The notes below the pieces were generated by a model. It had not been told where the DNA came from. It did not search any database and was given only the letters and a program-made list of their open reading frames with translations. From an uncultured Myxococcales bacterium (GTDB lineage: Bacteria > Myxococcota_A > UBA9042), in contig CAIYWC010000137.1 in NCBI GenBank assembly GCA_903929795.1, positions 1 through 64,000 of the forward strand: DNA of 64,000 nucleotides, read 5' to 3'. A program made the translations under genes and the position numbers. The number at the start of each line of letters is the position of its first letter. Positions within the stretch are counted from its first letter, which is position 1. Positions 45,382 through 54,883 of this stretch are shown here, piece by piece.

Positions 45382-48300
45382 GGCGCCGCCTCAAAAACCG
45401 CTGTTGTTTTCGTCACATGCGGAGCGATCGGCGTGGCAGGCGGCTTGGCCGGCCCCTTGAACCAGCGGCCGATGCGGTCCATGTACAGGTAGATGACCGG
45501 CGTCGTGTACAGCGTCAGCACCTGCGACACCAGCAGCCCACCGACAATCGTGATGCCCAGCGGCCGCCGCAGCTCCGCGCCCATGCCCGTGCCCAGCGCC
45601 AGCGGCAGCCCGCCCAGCAGCGCCGCGAACGTCGTCATCATGATCGGCCGAAAGCGCAGCAGGCAGGCCTGGTGAATCGCCTCGATCGGTGGCATGCCGT
45701 GCTCGCGCTCGGCCTCCAGCGCGAAATCGATCATCATGATCGCGTTTTTCTTGACGATTCCGATGAGCAAGATGATGCCGATCAGCGCAATGACACTGAA
45801 ATCGGTGCGGACGACGTAGAGCGCCAGGAACGCGCCGACGCCGGCGGACGGCAGCGACGAAAGGATGGTGATCGGATGGATGAAGCTCTCGTACAGCGCG
45901 CCCAGCACGATGTAAACCGTTAAAATCGCAGCGAGAATCAGCAGCGGCTCGCTCGCCAGCGACTCGTTGAACGCCTGCGCTGCGCCGACAAAGCCGGCGT
46001 GGATGCTCGCCGGCATCCCGATCGTGTCCTGGGTCGTGCGAATCGCCGCCACCGCATCGCCCAGCGACGCTTCGGGCGCGAGGTTGAACGAGACCGTCAC
46101 CGCGGCGAACTGGCCCTGGTGGTTGATCGCCAGCGGCGCCTGCCGGGTGCTCATCGTGACAAGCGAGCTCAGCGGCACCGGCGTACCCGTCGCGGACCGC
46201 ACGAACAGCTGCGCCAGCGCATCGGCGGACTTCGCCATCGACGGCGTGACCTCCAAAATAACGCGGTACAGGTTCAATTGGGTAAAAATAATCGATACTT
46301 GTCGTTGGCCAAACGCGTCGTACAGCGTGTCGTCGATGGCCTGCGGCGACACGCCCAGCCGCGCTGCCGTGTCGCGATCAATGGTCAGCGTGACCTCCAG
46401 CCCGGCGTTTTCCTGATCGCTCGCCACGTCGCGGATGTGCGGCACGTCGCGCAGACCCTCGACAAGCTTGGGCGCCCACAGCGCCAGCTCGACCGGGTCG
46501 GAATCCTCCAGCGTGTACTGGAACTGCGTGCGACCGGCGCGGCTGTCGATCTGCAGATCCTGAACCGCCTGCAAGTACACAGCAATCCCGCGCACTTCCG
46601 CAAGCTTGGGCCGCAGCCTGGCGATGATTTCCTCCGCGCTCGCCGTCCGGTTGTCGCGCGACTTGAGGCTGATCGATAGCCGGCCGCTGTTCGTCGTCGA
46701 ATTCGTGCCGTCCGAGCCGATGAACGACGTCAGCCCCGCAACGTCCGGATCCTTCAGCACCACATCCGCCAAATTGCGCTGTAATTCCATCATGTGCGGA
46801 AATGACACGTCCGCCGCCGCTTCCGTCACGCCCAGCACCGAGCCGGTGTCCTGCTGCGGAAAAAAGCCTTTGGGCACCTCGATCGCCATCCACGCGGTCG
46901 CCGCCACGGTCGCCAGCGTCGCCAGCAGCGTAATCACCTGATGGCGCAGGACCCACCGGACGCCGAGATCGTAGAAGTGCAGCGCGCCGTCAAACACCTT
47001 TTCGCTCAGGCGATACAGCCAGTTGCGCTGGTCCGCCGCCGGTTCTGGCCGCAGCAGGTAGGCGCACATCATCGGCGTCAGCGTCAGCGAGAGCACCGCC
47101 GAAACAGCGATCGCGACCGCCAGCGTCATCGCAAATTCGCGGAACAGCCGGCCGATCAGCCCGCCCATGAACAGCAGCGGAATCAGCACGGCGATGAGCG
47201 AAACCGTCAGCGAAACAATGGTAAAGCCGATTTGGCCGGCGCCCTTCAACGCCGCTTCGAACGGCTTGTCGCCGTGCTCGATGTAGCGCGCGATGTTCTC
47301 AATCATCACGATGGCGTCGTCGACGACAAAGCCGGTGGAAATCGTCAGCGCCATCAGCGACAAATTGTTCAGGCTGTAGCCCAGCGCGTACATCACCGCG
47401 AACGTGCCGACCAGCGACAGCGGCACGGCCACGGCCGGGATGATCGTCGCGCGGACGTTGCGCAGGAACAGGAAAATCACGGCGACGACCAGGCCAATCG
47501 TGATCAGCAGGGTCTGCTCCACGTCTTCGACCGACGCGCGGACGGTCTCGGTTCGATCCGCGGCGATCTTGACCTCAATGCCCGGCGGCAGCGACGCCTC
47601 CAGCTTGGGCAGCAGCGCCTTGACGCGCTCCGCGACCTCGATCACGTTGGCGCCCGGCTGCCGTTGCACGTTCAGGATGATCGCGCGCTTCTCGTTGGCC
47701 CAGCCGGCGAGCTGCACGTTTTCCACGCCGTCGACCACCGTCGCCACGTCCGCCAGCCGCACTGCCGCGCCGTTCTTGTACGCCAGCACGATTGGGCGAA
47801 ACGACTTGGCGTCAAAAAGCTGGTCATCCGTCGCCAGCGCATAGTCCTGCCGCAGCCCGTCCAGGTTGCCCTTTGGCTGGTTGATGTTGGCCGCGACAAT
47901 CGCCGTCCGCACGTCCTCCAACGTCAAGCCCGTGCCCGCCAGCGACTGCGGATCGACCTGCACGCGGACCGCCGGCTTCTGGCCGCCGTTGATGGTCACC
48001 AGACCCACGCCGGACACCTGGGAAATCTTCTGCGCGAGAATCGAATCCGCGTAATCGTCCACCTGCTGCAGCGGCAGGCGGTCGGAGCTGACGTACAGCG
48101 TCAGGATCGGCGTATCCGCCGGGTTCGACTTGCTGTAGCTCGGCGGCGCCGGCAATGTCCGCGGCAGCAGCGCCGACGCCGCGTTGATCGCCGCCTGCAC
48201 GTCCTGCTGCGCGCCGTCGATGTCGCGGTCCAGCGTAAACTGCAGCGTCACCTGCGAGCTGCCGAAGCTGCTCACGGACGTCATCAGGGCCAGCGACGGC

Positions 48301-48548
48301 ATCTGGCCAAACTGCCGCTCCAGCGGCGTCGTCACGGCCGAGGTCATCGTCCCCGCGCTCGCGCCCGGCAGGAATGTCGAGACCACAATCGTCGGGTACG
48401 CGACCTGCGGCAGCGCGGCCACCGGCAGCTGCTTGAACGCCATGATGCCGGCCAGCAGCAGGCCGACCATCAGCAGCGTCGTCGCGACCGGCCGCCGAAT
48501 AAACGGCTCGGAGACGCCTCGGCTCGGCTGTTCCTGCTCGTCGCTCAT
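45378..48548 (-). CDS. mdtB: RND multidrug pump, MdtB-like
   Basis: An HAE1-type RND pump of about 1056 residues. SEPFIRRPVATTLLMVGLLLAG and LPVAALPQVAYPTIVV are typical of MdtB. GFVVDDAIVMIENI holds the proton-relay Asp pair; GFFPQQDTGSVLGVTEAA opens the second porter half. Start chosen at the ATG overlapping the mdtA stop (ATGA); another ATG lies 9 bases upstream. Paralogous to the following mdtC-like gene, consistent with a heterotrimeric pump. Confidence 0.88.
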   Translation of the reverse strand: MSDEQEQPSRGVSEPFIRRPVATTLLMVGLLLAGIMAFKQLPVAALPQVAYPTIVVSTFLPGASAGTMTSAVTTPLERQFGQMPSLALMTSVSSFGSSQVTLQFTLDRDIDGAQQDVQAAINAASALLPRTLPAPPSYSKSNPADTPILTLYVSSDRLPLQQVDDYADSILAQKISQVSGVGLVTINGGQKPAVRVQVDPQSLAGTGLTLEDVRTAIVAANINQPKGNLDGLRQDYALATDDQLFDAKSFRPIVLAYKNGAAVRLADVATVVDGVENVQLAGWANEKRAIILNVQRQPGANVIEVAERVKALLPKLEASLPPGIEVKIAADRTETVRASVEDVEQTLLITIGLVVAVIFLFLRNVRATIIPAVAVPLSLVGTFAVMYALGYSLNNLSLMALTISTGFVVDDAIVMIENIARYIEHGDKPFEAALKGAGQIGFTIVSLTVSLIAVLIPLLFMGGLIGRLFREFAMTLAVAIAVSAVLSLTLTPMMCAYLLRPEPAADQRNWLYRLSEKVFDGALHFYDLGVRWVLRHQVITLLATLATVAATAWMAIEVPKGFFPQQDTGSVLGVTEAAADVSFPHMMELQRNLADVVLKDPDVAGLTSFIGSDGTNSTTNSGRLSISLKSRDNRTASAEEIIARLRPKLAEVRGIAVYLQAVQDLQIDSRAGRTQFQYTLEDSDPVELALWAPKLVEGLRDVPHIRDVASDQENAGLEVTLTIDRDTAARLGVSPQAIDDTLYDAFGQRQVSIIFTQLNLYRVILEVTPSMAKSADALAQLFVRSATGTPVPLSSLVTMSTRQAPLAINHQGQFAAVTVSFNLAPEASLGDAVAAIRTTQDTIGMPASIHAGFVGAAQAFNESLASEPLLILAAILTVYIVLGALYESFIHPITILSSLPSAGVGAFLALYVVRTDFSVIALIGIILLIGIVKKNAIMMIDFALEAEREHGMPPIEAIHQACLLRFRPIMMTTFAALLGGLPLALGTGMGAELRRPLGITIVGGLLVSQVLTLYTTPVIYLYMDRIGRWFKGPAKPPATPIAPHVTKTTAVFEAAP

Positions 48549-49804
48549 TTCTGCCATTTGTCTGCGCCCGGTTTGCCGCCGCCGTCGCCGCCGCCTTTGC
48601 TGCCCTTGCCGCCGCCTTTGCCCTCCGCGCCCTTGGCACCCGGCAGGGACACCTTGCCGCCCGGCTTCAGGCGGCTCTGGCCGTCGACCACGATCTGATC
48701 GCCCAGCTTCAAGCCCTTGGTCACGATCGCGTCGTCGCCCTCCAGCGCCTGCAGCTCAATCGGCTGCACCTGCGCGGTCATGTCCGCGCCGACGAGGTAG
48801 ACGAAAGTCCCGGTCGGATTCTGCGCATTGGGCGGCCCATGCTGCACCGCCACCGCCGGAACCACCGTCGCCTGCGCGCGCACGGACACCTGCACGCGCG
48901 CCTTCACGAACTGGTTGGGCCACAACGTATGGTCCGGATTGGCAAAAATCGCCTTGAGCTTCGCCGTCGCCGTCGCCTGGTTGATCAGGTTGTCCACGAC
49001 CTCCAGCTTGCCCGTCGCCAGCTTGACCATGCCGTCGCGGCTGTACGCGTCGACCGTCAACTGCCCGTCCGCCATGCCACGCTGCACCGCCGCGAGCTCG
49101 TCCTCCGGCAGCGTGAACAGCACCGCGATCGGGTCCAGCTGGGTCACCACCACGATGCCCGTCGGATCGCCCGGATGCACGATGTTGCCCGGATCCACCT
49201 GCCGCACGCCGGTCACGCCATCGATGGGCGAGACGATCTTCGCCCAATCCAGCAGCAGCCGCGCGCTGTCCTCCTGCGTTTCGTCGGCGCGCACCTGCGC
49301 TTCCAGCTGCTCCACTTGCGCCTGCTGGTCGGTCACCTGCTGGGTCGGCACCAGGTCCTGCTTGCGCAGCGTCGCGTAGCGCGCCAGATTCAGCTTGGCG
49401 TTTTTCACCTGCGCCAGATCGCGCGCGTGCGCCGCTTCCGCCGCGTGCAGCTGGATCGTGAACGGCCGAGGGTCGATTTGCGCCAACAGGTCGCCTTTCT
49501 TCACCGGCTGACCTTCGCGAAACGGCATGTCCGTGATGCGCCCGTCGACCTGCGTCTTGACGGTCACGGTGTAAAACGCCGCCACGCTGCCGATGCCTTC
49601 CAGCGTCACCGGCATGTCGCGCTGCGCCACTTTCGCGGTCAGCACCGGCGTGGGCCGCTGCGGCTCGGTCGGCTTGCCCAGGCCGCTGTGCGCGCCCGCG
49701 CCGTCGTCCGCCGCGCCTTTCTTGGCGCCCAGCTTGTGCCACAGCAGCCAGCCACCGGCACCCGCCAGGCCGAGAAAGAGCAGAACCAGCAAAAATCGCC
49801 GCAT
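48545..49804 (-). CDS. mdtA: RND periplasmic adaptor, MdtA-like
   Basis: About 419 residues. An N-terminal membrane anchor (RRFLLVLLFLGLAGAGGWLLW) precedes the membrane-fusion order: TVKTQVDGRITDMPFREGQPVKKGD (first lipoyl half), a helical hairpin (HARDLAQVKNAKLNLARYATL), IVSPIDGVTGVRQVDPGNIV (second half), and a barrel domain. The C-terminus is an unusual Gly/Lys-rich tail (GGGKGSKGGGDGGG), probably disordered. The ATG at 49804 has AGG 8 bases upstream. Its stop overlaps the mdtB start. Separated from the tolC-like gene by repeat copy C. Confidence 0.88.
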   Translation of the reverse strand: MRRFLLVLLFLGLAGAGGWLLWHKLGAKKGAADDGAGAHSGLGKPTEPQRPTPVLTAKVAQRDMPVTLEGIGSVAAFYTVTVKTQVDGRITDMPFREGQPVKKGDLLAQIDPRPFTIQLHAAEAAHARDLAQVKNAKLNLARYATLRKQDLVPTQQVTDQQAQVEQLEAQVRADETQEDSARLLLDWAKIVSPIDGVTGVRQVDPGNIVHPGDPTGIVVVTQLDPIAVLFTLPEDELAAVQRGMADGQLTVDAYSRDGMVKLATGKLEVVDNLINQATATAKLKAIFANPDHTLWPNQFVKARVQVSVRAQATVVPAVAVQHGPPNAQNPTGTFVYLVGADMTAQVQPIELQALEGDDAIVTKGLKLGDQIVVDGQSRLKPGGKVSLPGAKGAEGKGGGKGSKGGGDGGGKPGADKWQK

Positions 49805-49836
49805 CCGTTTTGCCTCAGTCACAGTTGGCTCTACAC

Positions 49837-49927
49837 GCTCGCCACAGTGCGAGCTCGAGCGTCAGTCATCCGCGGTGTGCCTCCAGAGGAGCACGCTCAC
49901 GGTCCAATCCGAAAGGCACCAGGTCTC
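49837..49927 (-). repeat. Dispersed hairpin repeat, copy C (between tolC-like and mdtA)
   Basis: Third copy, read on the minus strand. From AGACCTGGTGCC through GGACCGTGAGCG, with outer stem GCGTG/CACAC (one mispair), inner stem CTCC/GGAG and a TCT loop, to CCGCGGATGAC near 49865. A second hairpin (GCTCGC, 6-base loop, GCGAGC) lies at 49837-49854. Inside an operon, it could affect mRNA processing between the channel and adaptor genes. Confidence 0.7.
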
Positions 49928-49957
49928 ATCCCGCAGGATTCTGAGATCGCACAAGGG

Positions 49958-51379
49958 CTATCGCTCATCGTGCTGCCCCAGCGCCGCGAGCAGTTGCGCC
50001 CGCGCAGTCGACAAGTTGAAACGCGCGGCGATGACCTGCACCGCCGCGTTTGTAAACGCCAATTGCGTATCGCTCAGCTCAATGCCGTTGCCAATACCGG
50101 CCAGGTAGCGCGCTTCCGCGAGCCGCAGCAGCTCCTTGGCGTTGGTCAGCGCGTCATCGGCGGCCAGAATCGTGGCCTTGGCTGCCCGCACCGCCAGGCG
50201 CGCCTGGGTGATATCCGCTTGGATCTGCAGCAGTTGCACGGTGTTTTGCGCCGCGACCGCCGACAGGTTTGCCGTCACTTCCGCTTCCTGCGCCTTGGCC
50301 AGTCCGCCTTGGAAAATCGGCCAGTTCAGCGTCGCGCCCACGTTCCAGTTCGGCACCAGGTTCAGCGCGTTCACGCCCACGTCCGTCACACCCGCGGTCA
50401 CCGCCAGCGTCGGCCACAGCGTGTTCTGGATCGCGCGCTGCGCCAGCTCCTGCTGTTTGCGCTGCCGGTCCAACGCCACAAGCTCCGGCCGCAGCGCGAT
50501 CGCCTTGTCCACGAGCGCCTGCTGCGGGCCGTCCTCGCCCTCGACCGGCGGCTGTTCATCGTCGCCCACGTCATAGTCGACCTCCGCCTGCACGCCGATG
50601 GCCTGGTTGAGCAGCGCGCGCCCGGTGTCGTAGGCATTTTGCGCTGAAATCAGGCCGACTTCCGCGTTGGACACGTTGGTCTTGGCCTGCACCAGGTCGA
50701 TCTCCGGCCGCGTGCCGGCTGCGACAAACCCCGCGATTTGCTTCATGTGCCGCCGCTGGTTCGCCAGCGTCTCGCGCGCCACGTCCAACATGGCTTTTTG
50801 CGCCCGCGCCTGAAAATACGCCCGCCGAGCGCCGACCAGGATTTGCAATTCCGTGGATTTTTCCGTCCACGCCAGCGCGTCTTCGGCGGCCTCGGCTGAC
50901 GCCTGACGGTCCGCTGTTTGGCCAAAATCGTAGACAAGCTGGGACGCCTGCAGGCTGACGTTGAACAGGTCATACGACGGCGCGAACGACACCGACGACA
51001 CCGTTGGCACCACCGTGCCCGGCCGCGGCGCAAAATTGCCGGTGGAGCGCTGGTACTGCACGAGCCCGTTGACCTGCGGCAGAAAACCCGTGTGAATTTG
51101 CGCTGCTCGCGCGCGGGCGGCCGCCGTCGCCGCGCGTGCAACCCGGATCTGCGGCTGGTTCTCGCGGGCGAGGCGCTCGGCATCCAGCAGCGTCAGGTTG
51201 CGCAGCGGCGGCGGCACATCGGTCGGCGTCTCCTGCCGCGGCAACGCCACCACCGCCAGCTTGACGGGCGAGCGCGCCAGCGCGGACAGCGCGAGCAGGT
51301 GCGCAAGGGCGAACGCGAGGCGCGTTACACATCCCAACCTAAAACGAGCACCAAGTCTTATTGGGCACAGCTTTTGCAT
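49958..51379 (-). CDS. TolC-type outer-membrane efflux channel
   Basis: About 473 residues. After a basic N-terminus and signal-like segment (LAFALAHLLALSALA) come the two structural repeats of outer-membrane efflux proteins: LTLLDAERLARENQPQIRVA, QASQLVYDFGQTADRQ, VGARRAYFQARAQKAMLDVARETLANQ and later NWPIFQGGLAKAQEAEV, EARYLAGIGNGIELSDTQLAFTNA. It would serve the MdtABC-like pump encoded next. The start is uncertain: the ATG at 51379 lies inside repeat copy D (within the repeat's conserved TGCATTTCGG), and a TTG at 51337 is an alternative. Confidence 0.8.
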   Translation of the reverse strand: MQKLCPIRLGARFRLGCVTRLAFALAHLLALSALARSPVKLAVVALPRQETPTDVPPPLRNLTLLDAERLARENQPQIRVARAATAAARARAAQIHTGFLPQVNGLVQYQRSTGNFAPRPGTVVPTVSSVSFAPSYDLFNVSLQASQLVYDFGQTADRQASAEAAEDALAWTEKSTELQILVGARRAYFQARAQKAMLDVARETLANQRRHMKQIAGFVAAGTRPEIDLVQAKTNVSNAEVGLISAQNAYDTGRALLNQAIGVQAEVDYDVGDDEQPPVEGEDGPQQALVDKAIALRPELVALDRQRKQQELAQRAIQNTLWPTLAVTAGVTDVGVNALNLVPNWNVGATLNWPIFQGGLAKAQEAEVTANLSAVAAQNTVQLLQIQADITQARLAVRAAKATILAADDALTNAKELLRLAEARYLAGIGNGIELSDTQLAFTNAAVQVIAARFNLSTARAQLLAALGQHDER

Positions 51380-51430
51380 TTCGGACTTGAACCGCGAGCG
51401 TGCTCCTCCGGAGGCACGCCGCAGATGACG
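51350..51430 (+). repeat. Dispersed hairpin repeat, copy D (5' edge of tolC-like gene)
   Basis: Fourth copy, plus strand. It contains TGCATTTCGGACTTGA, then the hairpin with outer stem GCGTG/CACGC, inner stem CTCC/GGAG and a TCC loop, and ends in CCGCAGATGACGG. It overlaps the predicted start of the leftward tolC-like gene and is inverted relative to copy C at the gene's other end, so the gene is framed by inverted repeats about 1.5 kb apart. Confidence 0.7.
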
Positions 51431-51616
51431 GAGGCCGCGACGTTGGAATTCGGTCAGCGTGTAGAGTCGTCGGCTGGCCATGGTGCTGGGCATGCGCGTC
51501 CCGGTGCAGGAATGCCGACTCCCGTAGTCGGCGCGGGTCGGGAGTATAACGCGGTTCTGCCAGATGCGCCGCGCTGGCAACGATTCTTTAAGATGTCGGC
51601 AAACTCAGACAAGTGC

Positions 51617-52969
51617 TCAATTCTTAAAGCCTTCCGCGAGGCACTTGTCCACCATCGCCGGGTCGATCACCGCCTGGGGCAGCGTCGGCGGCGTCAGGAA
51701 CGCCGGATGGTCAAAGTCAAACAGGTCCAACATGGGATCCGCGTTGGCGTCGCGGCGGCTCATCGCCGGCAGGTCGTGGCGCGTCTCGATGAAGCGCAGG
51801 ATCGACGCGTGGTCATAGACAACGTGCGAGACAAAACCGGGCTTGGCAAAAGGGGAAATTAGCATCAGCGGCACGCGAAAACCGAGCTGCGCGTAGGTCG
51901 CCGACGGATCATCCGGCACGTACATCGGCGTCACGTCGTCGGGCGGACACGCGGCTGGCGGCGGGACGTGGTCATAGAAGCCGCCATGCTCGTCGTACGT
52001 CAGAAAGAACGCGGAATCCTTCCAGTTTGGGCTCGCCATGAGCGCGTCAATGACCTGCTTGACCGCCGCCTCGCCGACCTGGATATTCACCGACGGGTGC
52101 TCATCCAGCTCCGGGCCGGAGACGTTTTCCTGCGCCAGCTCGATGAACGAGACGGCCGGCAGCTTCCCGCCCAGAGCGTCGGCAAAATACTGGTCCAACG
52201 TCACGACTTGCGGCGAACCGACGAGGTTGGAAAACAGCCACGCATACGGCACGTCGCCGTAGTAGACCTTCCAGCTGATGCCGCGCTGGCTGAGCGCCTC
52301 GAGGACCGTGGGCATGTTGTAGCCGCCGAGCGTGTAGACGGTGCGCGTCTCGCCCGCGGCGGTGCCGGCGTACAAAAAGAAGCGGTTGGGGTGCGTCGGT
52401 CCCATGACCGAGCAGAAGTACCTGTCTGCAATGGCAAAAGTCTGCGCGATGCCGTAGTAGTATGGCAAGTCGGTCTGGTCGTAGTAGCCGATGGAGCGCG
52501 CGCCATCGGGCTCGTTTTCGCGTACGAAGCCGTCGTTCTTGCCGCCGTCGAATTCGCGGTGGCTGGAATCCCAGCCGTGGGCGGTGTCCCTGGTGCAATA
52601 GCGCGGCATGTGAAACGGCGCAACGGCGGTACCCGTGGCGTCCGGATTGCTGGCGTCTGCAGGCAGGCCGTCGACGTCGGTCTTGCCCAGCGCCGGAAGC
52701 CGGCCAAAATAGTGGTCAAACGAGCGATTTTCCTGCATCAGCACTACGATGTGCTGGATCGGAATCTGCGCGCCGTGACGGGCTCCTGTGGGCAGTGTAT
52801 CCGCGGGCAGCGCACCGGCGGCATGAATGCACGACGGCGCCGCGGGCGGCCAGGCATCCGGAATGGCTGCGTCCGTGGGACCGGCATCCGCCGTCGCCGC
52901 GCTTTGACCACCGCAGCCGTAAGCGACCAGCGCCGACAGGAACAGGAGAACACACAACGAACGCGCCAT
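51617..52969 (-). CDS. Phosphoesterase family lipoprotein (phospholipase C/AcpA-like)
   Basis: About 450 residues. A signal ends in LVAYGC, giving a probable lipoprotein. The phosphoesterase (PF04185) core follows: IVVLMQENRSFDHYFG (about residues 74-89, metal and nucleophile region), then YFCSVMGPTHPNRFFLYAGT, a DYAWLFSNL-like middle section and FLTYDEHGGFYDHVPPP (metal ligands). Family members are acid phosphatases and phospholipases C that act outside the cell on phospholipids or phosphomonoesters. The substrate is unknown. GGGAGG precedes the ATG at 52969. Confidence 0.85.
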   Translation of the reverse strand: MARSLCVLLFLSALVAYGCGGQSAATADAGPTDAAIPDAWPPAAPSCIHAAGALPADTLPTGARHGAQIPIQHIVVLMQENRSFDHYFGRLPALGKTDVDGLPADASNPDATGTAVAPFHMPRYCTRDTAHGWDSSHREFDGGKNDGFVRENEPDGARSIGYYDQTDLPYYYGIAQTFAIADRYFCSVMGPTHPNRFFLYAGTAAGETRTVYTLGGYNMPTVLEALSQRGISWKVYYGDVPYAWLFSNLVGSPQVVTLDQYFADALGGKLPAVSFIELAQENVSGPELDEHPSVNIQVGEAAVKQVIDALMASPNWKDSAFFLTYDEHGGFYDHVPPPAACPPDDVTPMYVPDDPSATYAQLGFRVPLMLISPFAKPGFVSHVVYDHASILRFIETRHDLPAMSRRDANADPMLDLFDFDHPAFLTPPTLPQAVIDPAMVDKCLAEGFKN

Positions 52970-53103
52970 AGCTGCCTCCCACGCGCCGCGGCGCGCTGAC
53001 CGACGCCGGGGATCCAAGCCTGCCAAGCCAGTGCGCAGACTCGCGGCGGCGGCTGCGACAAAACTACCCAATATCACAGGGTTTTCGTCGCACGGCAGCC
53101 GTC

Positions 53104-54147
53104 TCATAGCGCCGCAATCACCCAGTCGGCGACGCCACTGGTCGTCAGCGACCCACCGAGATCCGGCGTCACGGCTTTGGCGATCACAGCCCGCGCGCAG
53201 GCTGCGTCAACCGCGTCAGCCGCGTCCGGATAGTCAAAATCGCGCAGCAGCATCCCCAGCGACAGGATCGCCGCCAGCGGATTGGCCTTGCCCGTGCCGA
53301 CGATATCCGGCGCCGAACCGTGCACCGGCTCGTACAGCGCCGTCCGCCCCGGGTGCGTCGACGACGACGGTGCGAGTCCCAGCCCGCCGACCAGCGCCGC
53401 CGCGAGATCACTCAGGATATCGCCGATCATGTTGTCGCCGACCACCACGTCGAACTCGTGCGGGTGCGTGACCATGCGCATCGCCGCCACGTCCGCGTAC
53501 AGCGTCGACGCCTGGACGTCCGGGTATTGCGGCGCCATCGCCTTGAGCGCCTTGCGCCACAGCCCATGCGCCGACTCGATCGCGTTGGCCTTGTCGCACA
53601 GCACCAGCTTGCCGCGCCGTAACCGCGCCAGTTCAAACGCGTATTTCAGCAGGCGATCGCAGCCCTTGCGCGTCGCCAGCATGACGTTTTGCGCGACTTC
53701 GTCCTCGGTCCCCGGCTTGAAGCTGCCGCCGATGCCCACGTACACGCTCTCCGTGTTCTCGCGCACGATCGCCATGTCCAGCTGGCTCGGGCCGATGTCT
53801 TTCAACGGACACAGCCGCGCGTCCACAAGCTTCACCGGCCGGAGATTCACGTACAAGTCCAGGCGCTGCCGGAGCCCGAGCAGGATGTCCTTGGCGTGAA
53901 TGTTGCTCGGCACGCGCGGGTCGCCAAACGCGCCGAGCAAAATGCAGTCGAACTCATCGCGCAGCCTGGCGAATTCCTTGTCCGGCATCGTCTCGCCCGT
54001 GCTGAGGTAGCGCTCTGCGCCGAGGTCGAACCACTCCGACGTGTACGTGAAGCCAAACTTGACGCCGGCAGCGTCCAGGACCCGGACAGCGGCGCGGATG
54101 ACTTCAGGACCGATGCCATCGCCGGGAAGAAGCGCGATTTTCAACAT
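53104..54147 (-). CDS. leuB: 3-Isopropylmalate/isocitrate dehydrogenase family enzyme
   Basis: About 347 residues of the NAD-dependent beta-decarboxylating dehydrogenase family: LLPGDGIGPEVIRAA at the start, RLDLYVNLRPVKL (substrate-binding Arg), AIVRENTESVYVGIGG, CDKANAIE, FDVVVGDNMIGDILSDLAA (metal Asp residues) and EPVHGSAPDIVGTGKANP. Sequence order fits LeuB, which oxidises 3-isopropylmalate in leucine synthesis; the YVNLRP and ESVYVG segments could also fit tartrate or homoisocitrate relatives. No leuACD genes are visible, so the leucine role is likely but not proven. The next gene upstream (a barrel protein) ends 9 bases away. Confidence 0.8.
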   Translation of the reverse strand: MLKIALLPGDGIGPEVIRAAVRVLDAAGVKFGFTYTSEWFDLGAERYLSTGETMPDKEFARLRDEFDCILLGAFGDPRVPSNIHAKDILLGLRQRLDLYVNLRPVKLVDARLCPLKDIGPSQLDMAIVRENTESVYVGIGGSFKPGTEDEVAQNVMLATRKGCDRLLKYAFELARLRRGKLVLCDKANAIESAHGLWRKALKAMAPQYPDVQASTLYADVAAMRMVTHPHEFDVVVGDNMIGDILSDLAAALVGGLGLAPSSSTHPGRTALYEPVHGSAPDIVGTGKANPLAAILSLGMLLRDFDYPDAADAVDAACARAVIAKAVTPDLGGSLTTSGVADWVIAAL

Positions 54148-54156
54148 GATGTGCAC

Positions 54157-54783
54157 TCAGAGAAAGTAGTAGGTGAAACCGAGGCCGCCGGAGAATTCGC
54201 CGCGGGTGAGCGAGAGATCCCAGCTGCTGACGTTGGTGGTGAGCGGGTTGCGAATCGGCACCGATGTGCCGGTGCGGTCGGTGCGCCACGGGCTGGGAAA
54301 ATGCAGGACCGGGCCGACGGCGGCGCCAATCGCGAACGCGGGCGTGAAAAAATATTCAATGCGAATAGGGACTTCAATGGCAAAAGCGTAGCGGCTGCCC
54401 AGATCGTGGTCGTCCTGGTTGACGTTGGCCCAGGCGAAGATGCCGCGCGCGCCGATGGTCAGATTGACGTCCTGCGCGCGAAACGCGGCGTAATGGGCCC
54501 CGAGCGCGACGAATCCGGCGTGGCCGAGCGTTTGGCCAAATTTCAGGCTCGCGCCGACGATCGCTTCCAAGCCGACATTGCCGATCCAGTAGCGCGCGGC
54601 CAGGCCGCTGGGCCGGACATCCGGCGTGGAAGCGTCACCGGAGAGAATTTGGCCGACCGAGGTCAGCGTCTCCTCGAAGCCAATGCCAGCCTTGCCGTCC
54701 ACGTTTGCCGCAAAAACCGGCGGCGCCAGCAGCGCGGCAAGCGCCAGCACGACAAGGCTCAGACTGCGGCGACGGTTCAGCAC
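54157..54783 (-). CDS. Small outer-membrane beta-barrel protein
   Basis: A 208-residue protein with a Sec signal (LALAALLAPPVFA-AN). The mature part is Gly- and aromatic-rich with strand periodicity (NVGLEAIVGASLKFG, LTIGARGIFAWANV, FAIGAAVGPVLHF) and ends in GGLGFTYYFL, the terminal aromatic typical of barrels that use the BAM machinery. It resembles 8-stranded OmpW/OprF-like barrels in size, without a confident family. It is just upstream of the dehydrogenase gene on the same strand, which may be accidental. Confidence 0.65.
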   Translation of the reverse strand: MLNRRRSLSLVVLALAALLAPPVFAANVDGKAGIGFEETLTSVGQILSGDASTPDVRPSGLAARYWIGNVGLEAIVGASLKFGQTLGHAGFVALGAHYAAFRAQDVNLTIGARGIFAWANVNQDDHDLGSRYAFAIEVPIRIEYFFTPAFAIGAAVGPVLHFPSPWRTDRTGTSVPIRNPLTTNVSSWDLSLTRGEFSGGLGFTYYFL

Positions 54784-54883
54784 GGCTCGCTCCAGCCTGC
54801 CGTGTTAGCGCGTCTGGCGGCTGCGCGCAACTTGCCACCGCGGCGAGCGCGTGTCATGACACCGTGGCAGGAGGGCTTGACCG

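Noticed and set aside
46941..48698. A 585-codon plus-strand frame over mdtB
   Set aside because: Antisense shadow of a well-recognised RND pump.
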